Assembly: GCA_963806395.1 (NCBI GenBank)
Contig: CAWDYI010000008.1
Location: 124,001 to 188,000, forward strand
Source: DASSUW01 sp963806395
GTDB taxonomy: Bacteria > Actinomycetota > Thermoleophilia > Solirubrobacterales > Solirubrobacteraceae
DNA: 64,000 nucleotides
Direction: 5' to 3'
The notes beneath the pieces were generated by a model. It was given only the letters and a program-made list of their open reading frames with translations. It did no database searches and had not been told where the DNA came from. Below are positions 16,459 through 25,433 of the stretch, piece after piece. A program made the position numbers and the translations under genes. Every line of letters begins with the position of its first letter. Within the stretch, counting starts at the first letter, position 1.

Positions 16459-16499
16459 CTACTTCGGTTCAGCCTATGCCTCGTCTGGCCGACTGTCAA
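16459..16499 (-). promoter_or_regulatory. Promoter and operator-like site of the ALDH operon
   Basis: On the minus strand TTGACA (16499-16494), a 17-bp spacer and TAGGCT (16476-16471) form a near-consensus promoter. On the plus strand, CTACTTCGGTTCAGCCT (16459-16475) matches 3' positions of the locus operator (TTC.GTTCAG) and overlaps the -10. The leader to the ATG is about 60 nt. Confidence 0.65.
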
Positions 16500-16510
16500 G
16501 CACAATGACG

Positions 16511-16589
16511 TGACTTCAGTTGACGAGTTCCTTGACACGGCGGGGTGGTCGGTGCTCTAATGCCGCTCGACCTAAAGTCAGTTCAGTTT
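16511..16589 (+). promoter_or_regulatory. Promoter with two operator copies, ABC-transporter operon
   Basis: TTGACA (16532-16537), an 18-bp spacer and TCTAAT (16556-16561) form a strong promoter. TGACTTCAGTTGACGAG (16511-16527) lies just upstream of the -35, and TAAAGTCAGTTCAGTTT (16573-16589) lies just downstream of the start site. Both match the locus operator. Flanking copies could allow cooperative repression. Confidence 0.7.
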
Positions 16590-16610
16590 ACGAGGAGAGA
16601 AACGGTCGAC

Positions 16611-18161
16611 ATGAGTGTCGCCATGCAACAAGCGCCAGGACGTAACGGGATCGCACCGACACCCCCGGTGCTGCAGATTTCCGGGTTGTCGAAGACGTTC
16701 GGGGCCACGCGTGCCCTGATCGACGCGGCGCTCGACATCAAGCCGGGCGAGATCCATGCGCTCGTGGGGCAGAACGGCTCCGGCAAGTCGACGCTGATCA
16801 AGACGCTCGCCGGCTACCACACGCCAGACCGCGGCAGCGTGGCGGCGATCGACGGGGCGCCGTTCGACCTCGGCCACGCGGTCCCCGACGGCTTGCGCTT
16901 CGTCCACCAGGACCTCGGCCTCGTGCTCGAGCTCAACGCCATGGACAACCTCGCGCTCCACGGCGGCTTCGCTCGCGGAGCGATGGGCCGCGTCCGCTGG
17001 AGCCAGCAGGAGCAGGAGACACATCGCGTGCTCGCGCGCTTCGGCGTCGATCTCGACATCCACCGGCCGCTCGCCGCCGCGACGCCGGTCGAGCGCACGG
17101 TCGTCGCGATCGCCGCCGCGCTGCAGGGCTGGCAGGGCGGCCGCGGAGTGCTCGTGCTCGACGAGCCGACGGCGGTCCTCCCGCACGACGAGGTGGAGCG
17201 GCTGTTCGCGATGGTCCGGGAGGTCCGGAGCGCGGGCACGAGCGTGCTCTACGTCTCGCACCGCCTCGACGAGATCTTCGAGTTGGCGGACCGCGTGACG
17301 GTCCTGCGCGGCGGCCGCGTGATCGCCACCCATGCGGTCTCCGACATCGACGCCGCCGGGCTGGCGAGCCTGATGGTCGGCGAGGACGTCGATCCGAACT
17401 ACCGGGCGCCCGTCGCGTCGCGCCCCGACGCGCCGGTCGTCCTCGAGGCACGAGACATTCGCGGCCGCTGGCTGCGCGGCGTCGACGTCGACGTGCACCG
17501 CGGCGAGATCCTCGGGATCGCCGGGCTGGCCGGCGCGGGAGTGCTCGAGCTCCCGTACGCGCTCGCCGGCTGCGCGGAGCACGCGGTCAGCGGCAGCATC
17601 CGGCTTCCGGAGCGGTCCGTCGAATGGAGCGACGTCGCCGACGCCCGGGACCTCGACATCCCGCTCGTCCCCGCTGACCGCGGGCGTGAGGGGATCGTCG
17701 CGGAGTTCGCCGTCAGCGAGAACCTGTCGCTGTCCGTCCTCGGCCGCCTCGGCCGGCGCGGACGGCTCGACAAGGGCGCCGAGGCCGAGCTCGTCGAGCG
17801 GTGGATGCGGCGCCTGGGCGTGGTCGCCGCCGGCCCCGGCGCGCCGATCTCGACGCTCAGCGGCGGCAACCAGCAGAAGGTCGTGGTGGCGCGCTGCCTC
17901 GTGCGCGACCCCGCGCTGCTCGTCCTCTGCGAGCCGACCGCGGGCGTCGACATCGGGACGCGCGTGGCGATCTACGACCTGATCGCCGAGCTGTCGCGCA
18001 ACGGCCTGACCGTCGTCCTCTCCTCGTCGGACGCCGGCGACGTGCTCGCGATGTGCACGCGCGTCGTCGTCCTGAGGGGCGGCCGTATTGCCGCCGAGCT
18101 CGGCGGAGAAGGACTCACTGAGCACGCGCTGGTAAGCGCGATGGAGGGAGAAGATCGATGA
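16611..18161 (+). CDS. ABC transporter ATP-binding protein, ribose/xylose (CUT2) type
   Basis: This 516-residue protein has two ABC domains in tandem, as in RbsA/XylG. Domain 1 has Walker A GQNGSGKST and Walker B VLVLDEPTAVLP, but its signature is degenerate. Domain 2 has a degenerate Walker A (GLAGAGVLEL) and an intact LSGGNQQKVVVARCL and LLVLCEPTAGVDIG. This asymmetry is normal for the family. ATG 16611 follows CGAGGAGAG. The permease and binding protein follow with tight spacing. In this catabolic setting the cargo may not be a sugar. Confidence 0.9.
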   Translation: MSVAMQQAPGRNGIAPTPPVLQISGLSKTFGATRALIDAALDIKPGEIHALVGQNGSGKSTLIKTLAGYHTPDRGSVAAIDGAPFDLGHAVPDGLRFVHQDLGLVLELNAMDNLALHGGFARGAMGRVRWSQQEQETHRVLARFGVDLDIHRPLAAATPVERTVVAIAAALQGWQGGRGVLVLDEPTAVLPHDEVERLFAMVREVRSAGTSVLYVSHRLDEIFELADRVTVLRGGRVIATHAVSDIDAAGLASLMVGEDVDPNYRAPVASRPDAPVVLEARDIRGRWLRGVDVDVHRGEILGIAGLAGAGVLELPYALAGCAEHAVSGSIRLPERSVEWSDVADARDLDIPLVPADRGREGIVAEFAVSENLSLSVLGRLGRRGRLDKGAEAELVERWMRRLGVVAAGPGAPISTLSGGNQQKVVVARCLVRDPALLVLCEPTAGVDIGTRVAIYDLIAELSRNGLTVVLSSSDAGDVLAMCTRVVVLRGGRIAAELGGEGLTEHALVSAMEGEDR

Positions 18162-19198
18162 CGCTGACATCCGTCCCCGAGGCCGTCACCGAGCCGGCCG
18201 CCCGCGCGCACGACGCGCCGGCGCCCACCGGCTCGTCGAGGGCGAAGCGCCTCGCCCACGGCCTCGCCTTCGACCGCATCGGCGCGGTCTACGTCTGGCT
18301 GGGGATCATCGTGCTGTTCTCGCTCTGGGTCCCGGAGACGTTCCCGAACCTGGCGACGGCCAAGCAGATCCTCAACGCCAACGCGATCACCGCGCTGGCC
18401 GCGCTGTCGATCACGATCCCGCTGGCGGCGCGTGTGTTCGACCTGTCGTTCGCGGGCGTCATGACGCTCACCGGCGTGGTTGTCGCGCACCTGATCGCCA
18501 AGAACGGGGTTCCGCTCGTCCCGGCGATCGCGCTGGCGCTGGCGGTCGGCCTCGGGATTGGCCTCATCAACGCGGTCGTGGTCGTCGTCATGCGGATCGA
18601 CTCGTTCATCGGGACGCTCGCGACCGGCTCGCTGATCGCCGCGTTGATCACGATGGTCACGAAAGAGGTGCCGATCACCGACGCCAAGCTCGGCGGGGCG
18701 TTCGCGAAGATCGGCCAGACGAGCATCGACGGTGTCACGCTCGGGGTCGTCTATTGCGCGGTGGTGGCGGTCGCCATCTGGTACCTCCTCGAGCACACCG
18801 CCAGCGGCCGGCGCCTGTACGCCACCGGCTTCAATCCGAACGCCGCTCGGCTGGCGGGCGTGCGCACCGACCGTCTGCGCTTCGTGTCGCTGGTCGTGTC
18901 GGGAGGCCTGGCCGGGGCCACCGGCATCATCCTCGCGTCGATGCTCGGGAGCGGGTCGCCGACCGCCGGCACGCCGTACCTGCTGCCCGCGTTCGCTGCG
19001 GCGTTCCTCGGGGCCACGCAGCTCAAGCACGGGCGCTTCAACGCCGGCGGCACGATCATCGCCGTCCTGCTGCTCGGGACCGGCGTCACGGGCCTCGCAC
19101 TGGCGAACGCGCCCCAGTGGGCCGGGGACATGTTCGTCGGCGTGGTCCTGATCGCCGCCCTGGCGCTTACCGGCGTCCAGCGCCGCCGCCCGGCCTGA
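18158..19198 (+). CDS. ABC transporter permease, ribose/xylose (CUT2) type
   Basis: This 346-residue integral membrane protein overlaps the ATPase gene by ATGA. After a polar, Pro/Ala-rich N-terminus of about 45 residues there are many hydrophobic segments, for example from VYVWLGIIVLFSLWV to GTGVTGLALANAPQWAGDMF. LYATGFNPNAARLAGVRTDR is the cytoplasmic loop typical of RbsC-like permeases that contacts the ATPase. It forms the channel of the importer encoded by this operon. Confidence 0.88.
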   Translation: MTLTSVPEAVTEPAARAHDAPAPTGSSRAKRLAHGLAFDRIGAVYVWLGIIVLFSLWVPETFPNLATAKQILNANAITALAALSITIPLAARVFDLSFAGVMTLTGVVVAHLIAKNGVPLVPAIALALAVGLGIGLINAVVVVVMRIDSFIGTLATGSLIAALITMVTKEVPITDAKLGGAFAKIGQTSIDGVTLGVVYCAVVAVAIWYLLEHTASGRRLYATGFNPNAARLAGVRTDRLRFVSLVVSGGLAGATGIILASMLGSGSPTAGTPYLLPAFAAAFLGATQLKHGRFNAGGTIIAVLLLGTGVTGLALANAPQWAGDMFVGVVLIAALALTGVQRRRPA

Positions 19199-19238
19199 TC
19201 GTCAGATCCAGTCAACCCCGCAAGAGGAGGAGTAGCGC

Positions 19239-20375
19239 ATGTCTGTCCATGGATTGAGGAACCGCGTCTACAAGGGCGCCGGAGTCCTCGTGCTCGGCGC
19301 CGCGTTCGTCGCGACGACCGGATGTGGTGACAGTGGCTCGAGCGGCGGCTCGGCCGCTCAGGGTGGTGGTCCGGGAGTGGCAGAGGCGCTTGCGCTGGCC
19401 GAGAAGGCGACCACGCGGCCGACGAGCATCGGGCTCACGACGGCGATCGGCAAGGACGTCCCCAGCGGCAAGAAGGTCGCCTTCATCAGCTGCGGCGTCG
19501 AGGCCTGCGAGATCCAGGGCGACATCATCAAGCAGGGAGCGGCCGACCTCGGCTGGACCGCGTCGACGATCGGCACCGACGGTTCGCCCGAGCAGCTCCA
19601 GAACGCGTTCGAGACGGCACTGCGCCAGGGCGCCGACGCGGTGATCCTCAACGCCGTCAACCGCGCCTCGGTCGCCAAGCAGATCGAGAAGGCCAAGCAG
19701 CAGGGCGTGGCGTTCGTGACGTGCTGCAGCATCGAGGCCGAGGGCGACGGGATCCTCAGGAACGTCGCCGGGAAGGAGAACAGCGCGCGGATCGGGGAGA
19801 ACCTCGCCGCCAAGATCGTGGCCGACTCCAACGGCAAGGCGAGCACGCTGTTCGTCAACATCTCGGCCTTCCAGATCCTGCAGTCGCTCGCCGGTCAGCT
19901 CGAGAGCTCGTACAAGCAGTTCTGCCCCGACTGCGAGTACGCGACGCTGGACATCCCGGTGACCTCGCTCGGCAAGGACGCGCCGGACCGGATCGTGTCG
20001 TACCTGCGCAGCCATCCGCAGGTCAACTACGTGGTGCTCTCCGTGAGCAACGCGCTCGGTGCCGGCCTCCCCGCCGCCCTGCGCGCCGCCGGCCTCGCCG
20101 ACAAGGTCAAGCTCGTCGGCCAGAGCGGGGACACGCAGACCTTCCAGGACCTGCAGGCCGACAACATCAAGTCCGTCGTCCCGTTCGACTACTACTCGGT
20201 CGACTACCTGATGCTCGACGCGCTGGCCCGGCACTTCGCGGGCGTCCCGGTGGAGCAGGCGCAGCCGCCGATGTGGATCGTGACGGCGGAGAACATGCCC
20301 GAGCAGGCGACGGAAGGGCTGTTCCCGGTCGTCGAGAGCTACCGCGACGAGTTCAAGAAGATCTGGGGCCAATGA
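19239..20375 (+). CDS. ABC transporter substrate-binding lipoprotein, periplasmic-binding type 1
   Basis: This is a 378-residue binding protein. The N-terminal signal ends in the lipobox ATTGC with Cys29 as the lipidated residue, followed by a Ser/Gly linker. The mature part has the Peripla_BP_4 pattern: VAFISCGVEACEIQGDIIKQ, QGADAVILNAVN, YVVLSVSNALGAGLPAALRA and VKLVGQSGD. AAGAGGAGGAG precedes the ATG. It captures the importer substrate. The core is rich in Cys (ISCGVEAC, VTCCS, QFCPDC), unusual for sugar binders and perhaps a hint of a different ligand. Confidence 0.88.
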   Translation: MSVHGLRNRVYKGAGVLVLGAAFVATTGCGDSGSSGGSAAQGGGPGVAEALALAEKATTRPTSIGLTTAIGKDVPSGKKVAFISCGVEACEIQGDIIKQGAADLGWTASTIGTDGSPEQLQNAFETALRQGADAVILNAVNRASVAKQIEKAKQQGVAFVTCCSIEAEGDGILRNVAGKENSARIGENLAAKIVADSNGKASTLFVNISAFQILQSLAGQLESSYKQFCPDCEYATLDIPVTSLGKDAPDRIVSYLRSHPQVNYVVLSVSNALGAGLPAALRAAGLADKVKLVGQSGDTQTFQDLQADNIKSVVPFDYYSVDYLMLDALARHFAGVPVEQAQPPMWIVTAENMPEQATEGLFPVVESYRDEFKKIWGQ

Positions 20376-21415
20376 GCCTCAAGCTGGGACTGAACACCGG
20401 CTACTGGGCGGCGGGGCCACCGCCGCCCAGTGCGCTGGAGTCCGTCAGAGAGGCCGAGCGCCTGGGCTTCGACTCGGTCTGGACGTCCGAGGCGTATGGC
20501 TGCGACGTGCTCACGCCGCTGGCGTGGTGGGGCTCGCACACGGAGACGATCAGGCTCGGGACGGCGATCATGCAGATGAGTGCCCGTCGCCCGACCGCGG
20601 CGGCGATGGCCGCGATGACGATGGACCACCTGAGCGGCGGACGCTTCGTCCTGGGCCTTGGGGTGTCCGGACCGCAGGTCGTCGAGGGCTGGTACGGGGA
20701 GCCGTTCGCCAAGCCGCTCGCGCGCACGCGCGAGTACGTCTCGATCGTGCGCGACGTCGTCGCGCGCCGTGAGCCCGTCGCCTCCGACGGCCCCCACTAC
20801 CGGCTGCCGGCGAACGGGCACGAGGGCGTCACGGGGCTCGGCAAGCCGCTGAAGTCGACACTGCGCCCGCTGCGCGAGCACTTGCCGGTCTACCTGGCGG
20901 CCGAGGGACCCAAGAACATCGCCATGACCGCCGAGATCGCGGACGGCTGGCTCGCGCTGTTCTACTCGCCGCACCACGACGCCGACCTCTACCGCCCGCG
21001 CCTGGAGGAGGGTTTCGCGCGCCGCCAGGAGCCGCACGACGGCTTCGAGGTCCTCGCGTCGATCCCGTTCATCGTCCACGACGACGTCGAGCAGGCCGCG
21101 GACATGATCCGCCCGCGGTTCGCCCTCTACTTCGGCGGGATGGGGGCGCGCGGCGCGAACTTCCACCACGATGTCGCGGTGCGGATGGGCTACGGAGCCG
21201 AGGCCGACAGGATCCAGCAGCTCTACCTGGACGGCAAGAAGGACGAGGCCGCCGCCGCCGTCCCGACGAAGCTTCTCGAGGAGCTCGCGCTCATCGGCCC
21301 CGCCGACAAGATCCGCCACGACCTCGAGGCCTGGCGCGAGTCGAGCGTGACCTCACTGCTGATCGCCGGTTCGCCCGAGACCCTGCGCCAGGCCGCGGAG
21401 CTGGTGCTCGGATGA
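20372..21415 (+). CDS. LLM-class (luciferase-like) F420-type oxidoreductase
   Basis: This 347-residue TIM-barrel protein of the luciferase-like superfamily shows SVREAERLGFDSVWTSEAYG, RLGTAIMQMSARRPTAAAMAAM and GGRFVLGLGVSGPQVVEGWYG, which match the F420-dependent actinobacterial group. Cofactor choice (F420 versus FMN) is inferred from those blocks. Its start overlaps the binding-protein stop (ATGA) and its stop overlaps the next crotonase. It is therefore part of the uptake-catabolism operon, likely acting on the imported compound or its early product. Confidence 0.83.
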   Translation: MSLKLGLNTGYWAAGPPPPSALESVREAERLGFDSVWTSEAYGCDVLTPLAWWGSHTETIRLGTAIMQMSARRPTAAAMAAMTMDHLSGGRFVLGLGVSGPQVVEGWYGEPFAKPLARTREYVSIVRDVVARREPVASDGPHYRLPANGHEGVTGLGKPLKSTLRPLREHLPVYLAAEGPKNIAMTAEIADGWLALFYSPHHDADLYRPRLEEGFARRQEPHDGFEVLASIPFIVHDDVEQAADMIRPRFALYFGGMGARGANFHHDVAVRMGYGAEADRIQQLYLDGKKDEAAAAVPTKLLEELALIGPADKIRHDLEAWRESSVTSLLIAGSPETLRQAAELVLG

Positions 21416-22200
21416 GCTACCGGTTCGCGACATACGAGAAGCGCGGGCGGATCGCCTACATCACGCTGAACCGGCCCGAGGTGATGAACGCGCTGCACCT
21501 CGACGCGCACCTCGAGCTGGCCGAGATCTGGGAGGACTTCCGCGACGATCCCGACGTCTGGGTCGCGATCCTCACGGGGGCCGGGGAGCGGGCGTTTTCG
21601 GCCGGCAACGATCTCAAGGCCACGGCCGAGCGGACGGCCAACGGCGGTGACGTCCAGGGCGACGCCCGGCCGCCGTTTGGGCGAATCACGCGCGACTTTG
21701 TATGCCCAAAGCCGATGATCGCGGCGGTCAACGGCGTCGCCGTCGGCGGCGGACTGGAGATGGCGCTTGCCTGCGACATCATCGTCGCCGCCGACCACGC
21801 CCGGTTCGGTCTGCCCGAGCCGCGCGTCGGCCTGTTCGCCGGCGCCGGCGGCATCCACCGGCTGGCGCGCCAGCTGCCGTTCAAGGTCGCGATGGGGCTG
21901 CTGCTGACCGGCCGCCTGTTCGGCGCCGAGGAGGCGCACCGGATCGGCCTGGCCAACGAGGTGGTGCCGCTCGCCGACTTGATGGCGACGGCGGAAAGGT
22001 GGGCCGAGGAGATCCTCGAGTGCTCGCCGCTGTCGGTGCAGCTGACGAAGGAATCAGCGTTCGACGGCCTCCAGCACAGCGTCGACGACGCGCTCGCCCG
22101 CGACCACGAGCGCGTGGAGCGACTGCTCGGCTCCGCCGACTTCGTCGAGGGTCCGAAGGCGTTCTCCGAAAAGCGCAGGCCCCAGTGGACGGGGCGCTAG
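21412..22200 (+). CDS. Enoyl-CoA hydratase/isomerase (crotonase) with both catalytic acids
   Basis: This is a 262-residue crotonase. Oxyanion segments are FSAGNDL (62-68) and VGGGLEMAL (111-119). Both hydratase acids are present: Glu116, and Glu136 in LPEPRVGLFAGAGG. It is thus a better hydratase candidate than the crotonase at 61-882. It is the last gene of the ABC operon. Its TAG shares the palindrome CTAG with the stop of the convergent alcohol dehydrogenase, so the two coding ends overlap by 4 bp. Confidence 0.87.
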   Translation: MSYRFATYEKRGRIAYITLNRPEVMNALHLDAHLELAEIWEDFRDDPDVWVAILTGAGERAFSAGNDLKATAERTANGGDVQGDARPPFGRITRDFVCPKPMIAAVNGVAVGGGLEMALACDIIVAADHARFGLPEPRVGLFAGAGGIHRLARQLPFKVAMGLLLTGRLFGAEEAHRIGLANEVVPLADLMATAERWAEEILECSPLSVQLTKESAFDGLQHSVDDALARDHERVERLLGSADFVEGPKAFSEKRRPQWTGR

Positions 22201-23300
22201 TGGACGAGCACCGGCTTGATCGTCGCGCCGGACTCGGCATCGCGCATCGCGCGGTCGAAGTCGGCGAACGGGTAGGTCCGGATGAGCCGCTCGACGGGAA
22301 GCTCGCCGCGGGCGTGAAGCTGCAGGAGCTTTGGGATGAGCTCGTGCGGATCGGAGTCGCCCTCGATCGTCGTCCGAAGCGACTTGCCGCGCGCGAGCCG
22401 CTCCATGCCGAAAGCGAACTCCGGCACCCCCACGCCGAGCGCCACGCACGTGCCGCGGGCGCCGAGGCAGTCCAGCGCCTGCAGCAGCACTTCCACGATC
22501 GCCGTCGTCTCGATCGCGCTCGTCGCGCCGCCGCGCGTGTGGTCGCGCACCGCCTCGACTACGTCGTCGACCTGCGGGTCGAGGGTGACGGTCGCACCCA
22601 GCTCGGCCGCGAGCTGCCGGCGGCTGGGGACCGGATCGACGACGACGATCGTCGCGACGCCCAGCGCCCGCGCCGCCATCACCGCCGGGAGCCCCACGCC
22701 GCCGGCGCCGAACACGACCAGCGACGAGCGCTCGTCGAGCTCGAGCACGTTCATGGCCGTGCCGGCGCCCGTCTGGACCCCGCAGCCGAACGGCGCCGCC
22801 ACGCTCAGGTCGACCTCGGAACCGACGACGACCACGTTGTCCTCGTACGCGAGCGCATGCGTTGCGAAGCTCGACTGGCCGAAGAACGACCCGTACACGG
22901 GACGGCCGTCCGCTCGCATCGTCGTCGAGCCGTCCGGGCGGGCACCGCTCGCGTTGAGTGCCGCGAACAGAGCGCAGTAGTACGGATGGCCGCCGGCGCA
23001 CTCCGGGCACGCTCGGCAGCTGCGGTAACTCATCACCACGGCGTCGCCGGGCCGCACGTGTTCGACAGCGTCGCCGACCAGCTCGACCACGCCGGCGCCC
23101 TCGTGGCCGAACACGACGGGAAAACGGCCCTCGTTCCCCGGGATGCGCGGCCACAGCTCGCGCATGCTCACGTCCGTGTGGCAGATCCCACAGGCGACCA
23201 GCCTGACGAGGATCTCGTCCGTCCGCGGCTCGTCGAGCTCGACCTCCTTGAGGATGAACGGACGGCCCGCGGCAGGCGCGACGGCGGCTTCGACGATCAC
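22197..23300 (-). CDS. Zinc-dependent alcohol dehydrogenase, aryl/benzyl-alcohol type
   Basis: This is a 367-residue MDR alcohol dehydrogenase with both zinc sites. Catalytic ligands are Cys40 (CGICHTD), His66 (FGHE) and Cys173; structural ligands are Cys95, Cys98, Cys101 and Cys109. The NAD fold is FGAGGVGLPAVMAARALG. FGCGVQTGAGTAMNVL is typical of aryl-alcohol and mycothiol/glutathione-dependent class III-like enzymes. It starts with GTG 23300, only 11 bp from the divergent ALDH ATG. It presumably makes the aldehyde that this ALDH oxidises. Confidence 0.88.
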   Translation of the reverse strand: MIVEAAVAPAAGRPFILKEVELDEPRTDEILVRLVACGICHTDVSMRELWPRIPGNEGRFPVVFGHEGAGVVELVGDAVEHVRPGDAVVMSYRSCRACPECAGGHPYYCALFAALNASGARPDGSTTMRADGRPVYGSFFGQSSFATHALAYEDNVVVVGSEVDLSVAAPFGCGVQTGAGTAMNVLELDERSSLVVFGAGGVGLPAVMAARALGVATIVVVDPVPSRRQLAAELGATVTLDPQVDDVVEAVRDHTRGGATSAIETTAIVEVLLQALDCLGARGTCVALGVGVPEFAFGMERLARGKSLRTTIEGDSDPHELIPKLLQLHARGELPVERLIRTYPFADFDRAMRDAESGATIKPVLVH

Positions 23301-23311
23301 AGGGGAACCAT

Positions 23312-24841
23312 ATGATCGAACGCGACTTCCTCTATGTCGGCGGCGAGTGGGTCGCGCCGGCGAGCGGCCTGACCACGGATGTCATGTATCCGTTCACGGA
23401 AGCGCCGATCGGCCGCGCGGCGCTCGCCGGTTCCGCCGACGTCGACCGTGCCGTGCGCGCGGCACGCGCCGCCTTCGACGACGGCCCCTGGCCGCGAACG
23501 ACGCCGGCCGAGCGAGCGACGATCCTGCGCCGCGTGGGGAAGGCGATCGAGGCCCGCGCGGATGAGTTCGCGCGACTGACGACGCTCGAGGTCGGCTCGC
23601 CGATCGGCGGCGTCGGTCTGCAGGTCGCGGTGGCGAAGCTCTTCCTCGACTGGCACGCCGACCAGGCCGAGACATACCCGTGGGAGGAAGAGCGGCCGGG
23701 TGTCTTCTCGAGCCTGCTCGTGCGTCGCGTACCGATCGGGGTCGTCGGCGCGATCGTCCCCTGGAACTTCCCGCTCGGGCTCACGATGCCGAAGCTGTGC
23801 CCCGCGCTGCTCACGGGGTGCACCGTCGTGCTCAAGCCGGCGGAGGAGACGCCGCTCTACGCGTTCCTGCTTGCCGAGATCTTCGAGCATGCAGGGCTCC
23901 CGCCCGGTGTCCTGAACGTCGTGCCGGCCGACCGGACGGTGAGCGAGGAGCTCGTCAGGCACCCGCTCGTCGACAAGATCAGCTTCACCGGCAGCACCCG
24001 CGCGGGCAGCCGCATCGGCTCGATCTGCGGTGAGCAGATCAAGCGCTGCTCGCTCGAGCTCGGCGGCAAGTCGGCGGCGATCATCCTCGAGGGCGCCGAC
24101 ATCGACGAGGTCATCTCCGAGCTCGCTCCCGCGACGATGCGCAACAGCGGCCAGGCGTGCATCAACCAGACACGGGTGCTCGCTCCGCGCGGCCAGTACG
24201 ACGCGGTCGTCGAAGCCCTGGCGGCGACGATCGGCGCGTTTGTGGTCGGGGACCCGGCGGACCCGGACACGGTGGTCGGGCCGCTGATCAGCGCAGCGCA
24301 GCGCGAGCGCGTCGAGGGCTACATCACGTCGGGACGGCGGGCCGGCGCCCGGCTGGTCCTGGGGGGCGGCCGGCCGAGCGAGTACGAGCGCGGCTACTTC
24401 GTCGAGCCGACGATCTTCGCCGACGTCGACAACCGCATGAAGATCGCGCAGGAGGAGATCTTCGGTCCGGTCGTCACGGTGATCCCGTACAGCGGAGAGG
24501 AGGAGGCGGTCGCGATCGCCAACGACTCGCCCTACGGCCTCTCCGGCAGCGTATGGAGCGACGACGCCGAACGTGCGGGCCGTGTGGCGAGGCGGCTGCG
24601 CACCGGCAACGTCGGCGTCAACCAGTTCATGCTCGACATCGGAGGGCCGTTCGGCGGCTTCAAGCACTCCGGCCTGGGCCGGGAGTACGGCCGGGAGGGG
24701 ATCGACGAGTACGTCGAGCTGCAGCAGCTGACCGCCCCGCGGCCTCAGCCCGCCGCCTCGCCGCGGCGCCGGACGTCCTCGAGCAGCGTGCTCGCCGCCC
24801 AGTCCAGCGTGGACAAGATCTCGTCGCCGGCGAGGCCGTAG
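23312..24841 (+). CDS. NAD(P)-dependent aldehyde dehydrogenase with odd C-terminal tail
   Basis: This ALDH has catalytic Asn152 (VPWNFP), Glu249 (SLELGGK) and Cys283 (GQACINQ). AGGGGA lies just before the ATG. The conserved domain ends near residue 476 (YVELQQLTAP). The frame then runs another 33 Pro/Ser/Arg-rich residues across 97 bp of the convergent TetR gene. That tail is not expected in the family and suggests loss of the original stop. Its promoter must lie inside the adjacent alcohol dehydrogenase gene, because only 11 bp separate the two starts. Confidence 0.88.
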   Translation: MIERDFLYVGGEWVAPASGLTTDVMYPFTEAPIGRAALAGSADVDRAVRAARAAFDDGPWPRTTPAERATILRRVGKAIEARADEFARLTTLEVGSPIGGVGLQVAVAKLFLDWHADQAETYPWEEERPGVFSSLLVRRVPIGVVGAIVPWNFPLGLTMPKLCPALLTGCTVVLKPAEETPLYAFLLAEIFEHAGLPPGVLNVVPADRTVSEELVRHPLVDKISFTGSTRAGSRIGSICGEQIKRCSLELGGKSAAIILEGADIDEVISELAPATMRNSGQACINQTRVLAPRGQYDAVVEALAATIGAFVVGDPADPDTVVGPLISAAQRERVEGYITSGRRAGARLVLGGGRPSEYERGYFVEPTIFADVDNRMKIAQEEIFGPVVTVIPYSGEEEAVAIANDSPYGLSGSVWSDDAERAGRVARRLRTGNVGVNQFMLDIGGPFGGFKHSGLGREYGREGIDEYVELQQLTAPRPQPAASPRRRTSSSSVLAAQSSVDKISSPARP

Positions 24842-25329
24842 TGGTCGTGCAGCACGAGCCACGCGCGCCCGGAGCGGATATGGCCGAGGATCGCCTCGGC
24901 ACGGCGAGCCTCCTCCGGCGGCAGGTTGCCCGACACCTCGGCCACCGCCGCCGCCACCGCGTCGCGACGCTGCTCCTGAAGCTCGTCGCCCGCCAGCGCG
25001 CGGAAGACGTTCGTGTGCTCGTCGAAGATGCGGCCCATCTCGGGCACCGCGCCGGCCAGGTCGTCCACCGTCCGCGGGTCGTCCCACCGCACGCCGTCCG
25101 TGAACTCGGCGAGCCAGGCCTGTGCGCTCTGCAGCAGGTCGACCCGCGTCGGGAAGTAGCGATAGACGGTCCGCAGCGACACGCCGGCCGCCTCCGCCAC
25201 CTGCGGGTACGTGATGGCGTCCGGGTGGTCGTTCTGCAGCAGGCCCTGGAACGCCCGCATGATCAGCTCGCGCGTGAGATCGGCCTGCTGGTCGCGGAGC
25301 GAGGTCCGTTGCTCATGGTTGTCGCTCAT
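24745..25329 (-). CDS. TetR/AcrR-family transcriptional regulator (third, unrelated type)
   Basis: This is a 194-residue TetR protein with helix-turn-helix at about 20-65 (TYPQVAEAAGVSLRTVYRYFP). It is clearly different from the two paralogues at 2119 and 8862. A minus-strand GATAAT (25343-25338) ends 8 nt before the ATG, so the message is probably nearly leaderless. It is divergent from the CoA-transferase/P450 operon. A TGACATG-CT-CATGTCA palindrome in the gap is its likely operator. Confidence 0.86.
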   Translation of the reverse strand: MSDNHEQRTSLRDQQADLTRELIMRAFQGLLQNDHPDAITYPQVAEAAGVSLRTVYRYFPTRVDLLQSAQAWLAEFTDGVRWDDPRTVDDLAGAVPEMGRIFDEHTNVFRALAGDELQEQRRDAVAAAVAEVSGNLPPEEARRAEAILGHIRSGRAWLVLHDHYGLAGDEILSTLDWAASTLLEDVRRRGEAAG

Positions 25330-25368
25330 CGGCCTGCATTATCCATCGCTGACAGGACCTTGACTTGA

Positions 25369-25399
25369 TGACATGCTCATGTCAGCATGACAGTATCAT
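25369..25399 (+). promoter_or_regulatory. TetR operator palindrome and -10 of the CoA-transferase/P450 operon
   Basis: TGACATG-CT-CATGTCA (25369-25384) is a perfect 16-bp dyad. A second GACA-N6-TGTC dyad follows at once and includes TATCAT (25394-25399), the likely -10. The leader then runs to CTGGAGG and GTG 25434. This differs from the TGAA-N5-TTCA site and fits the adjacent third TetR. Confidence 0.6.
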
Positions 25400-25433
25400 G
25401 TCGCGGACGAGAGACGAGACACTCTGGAGGCCC

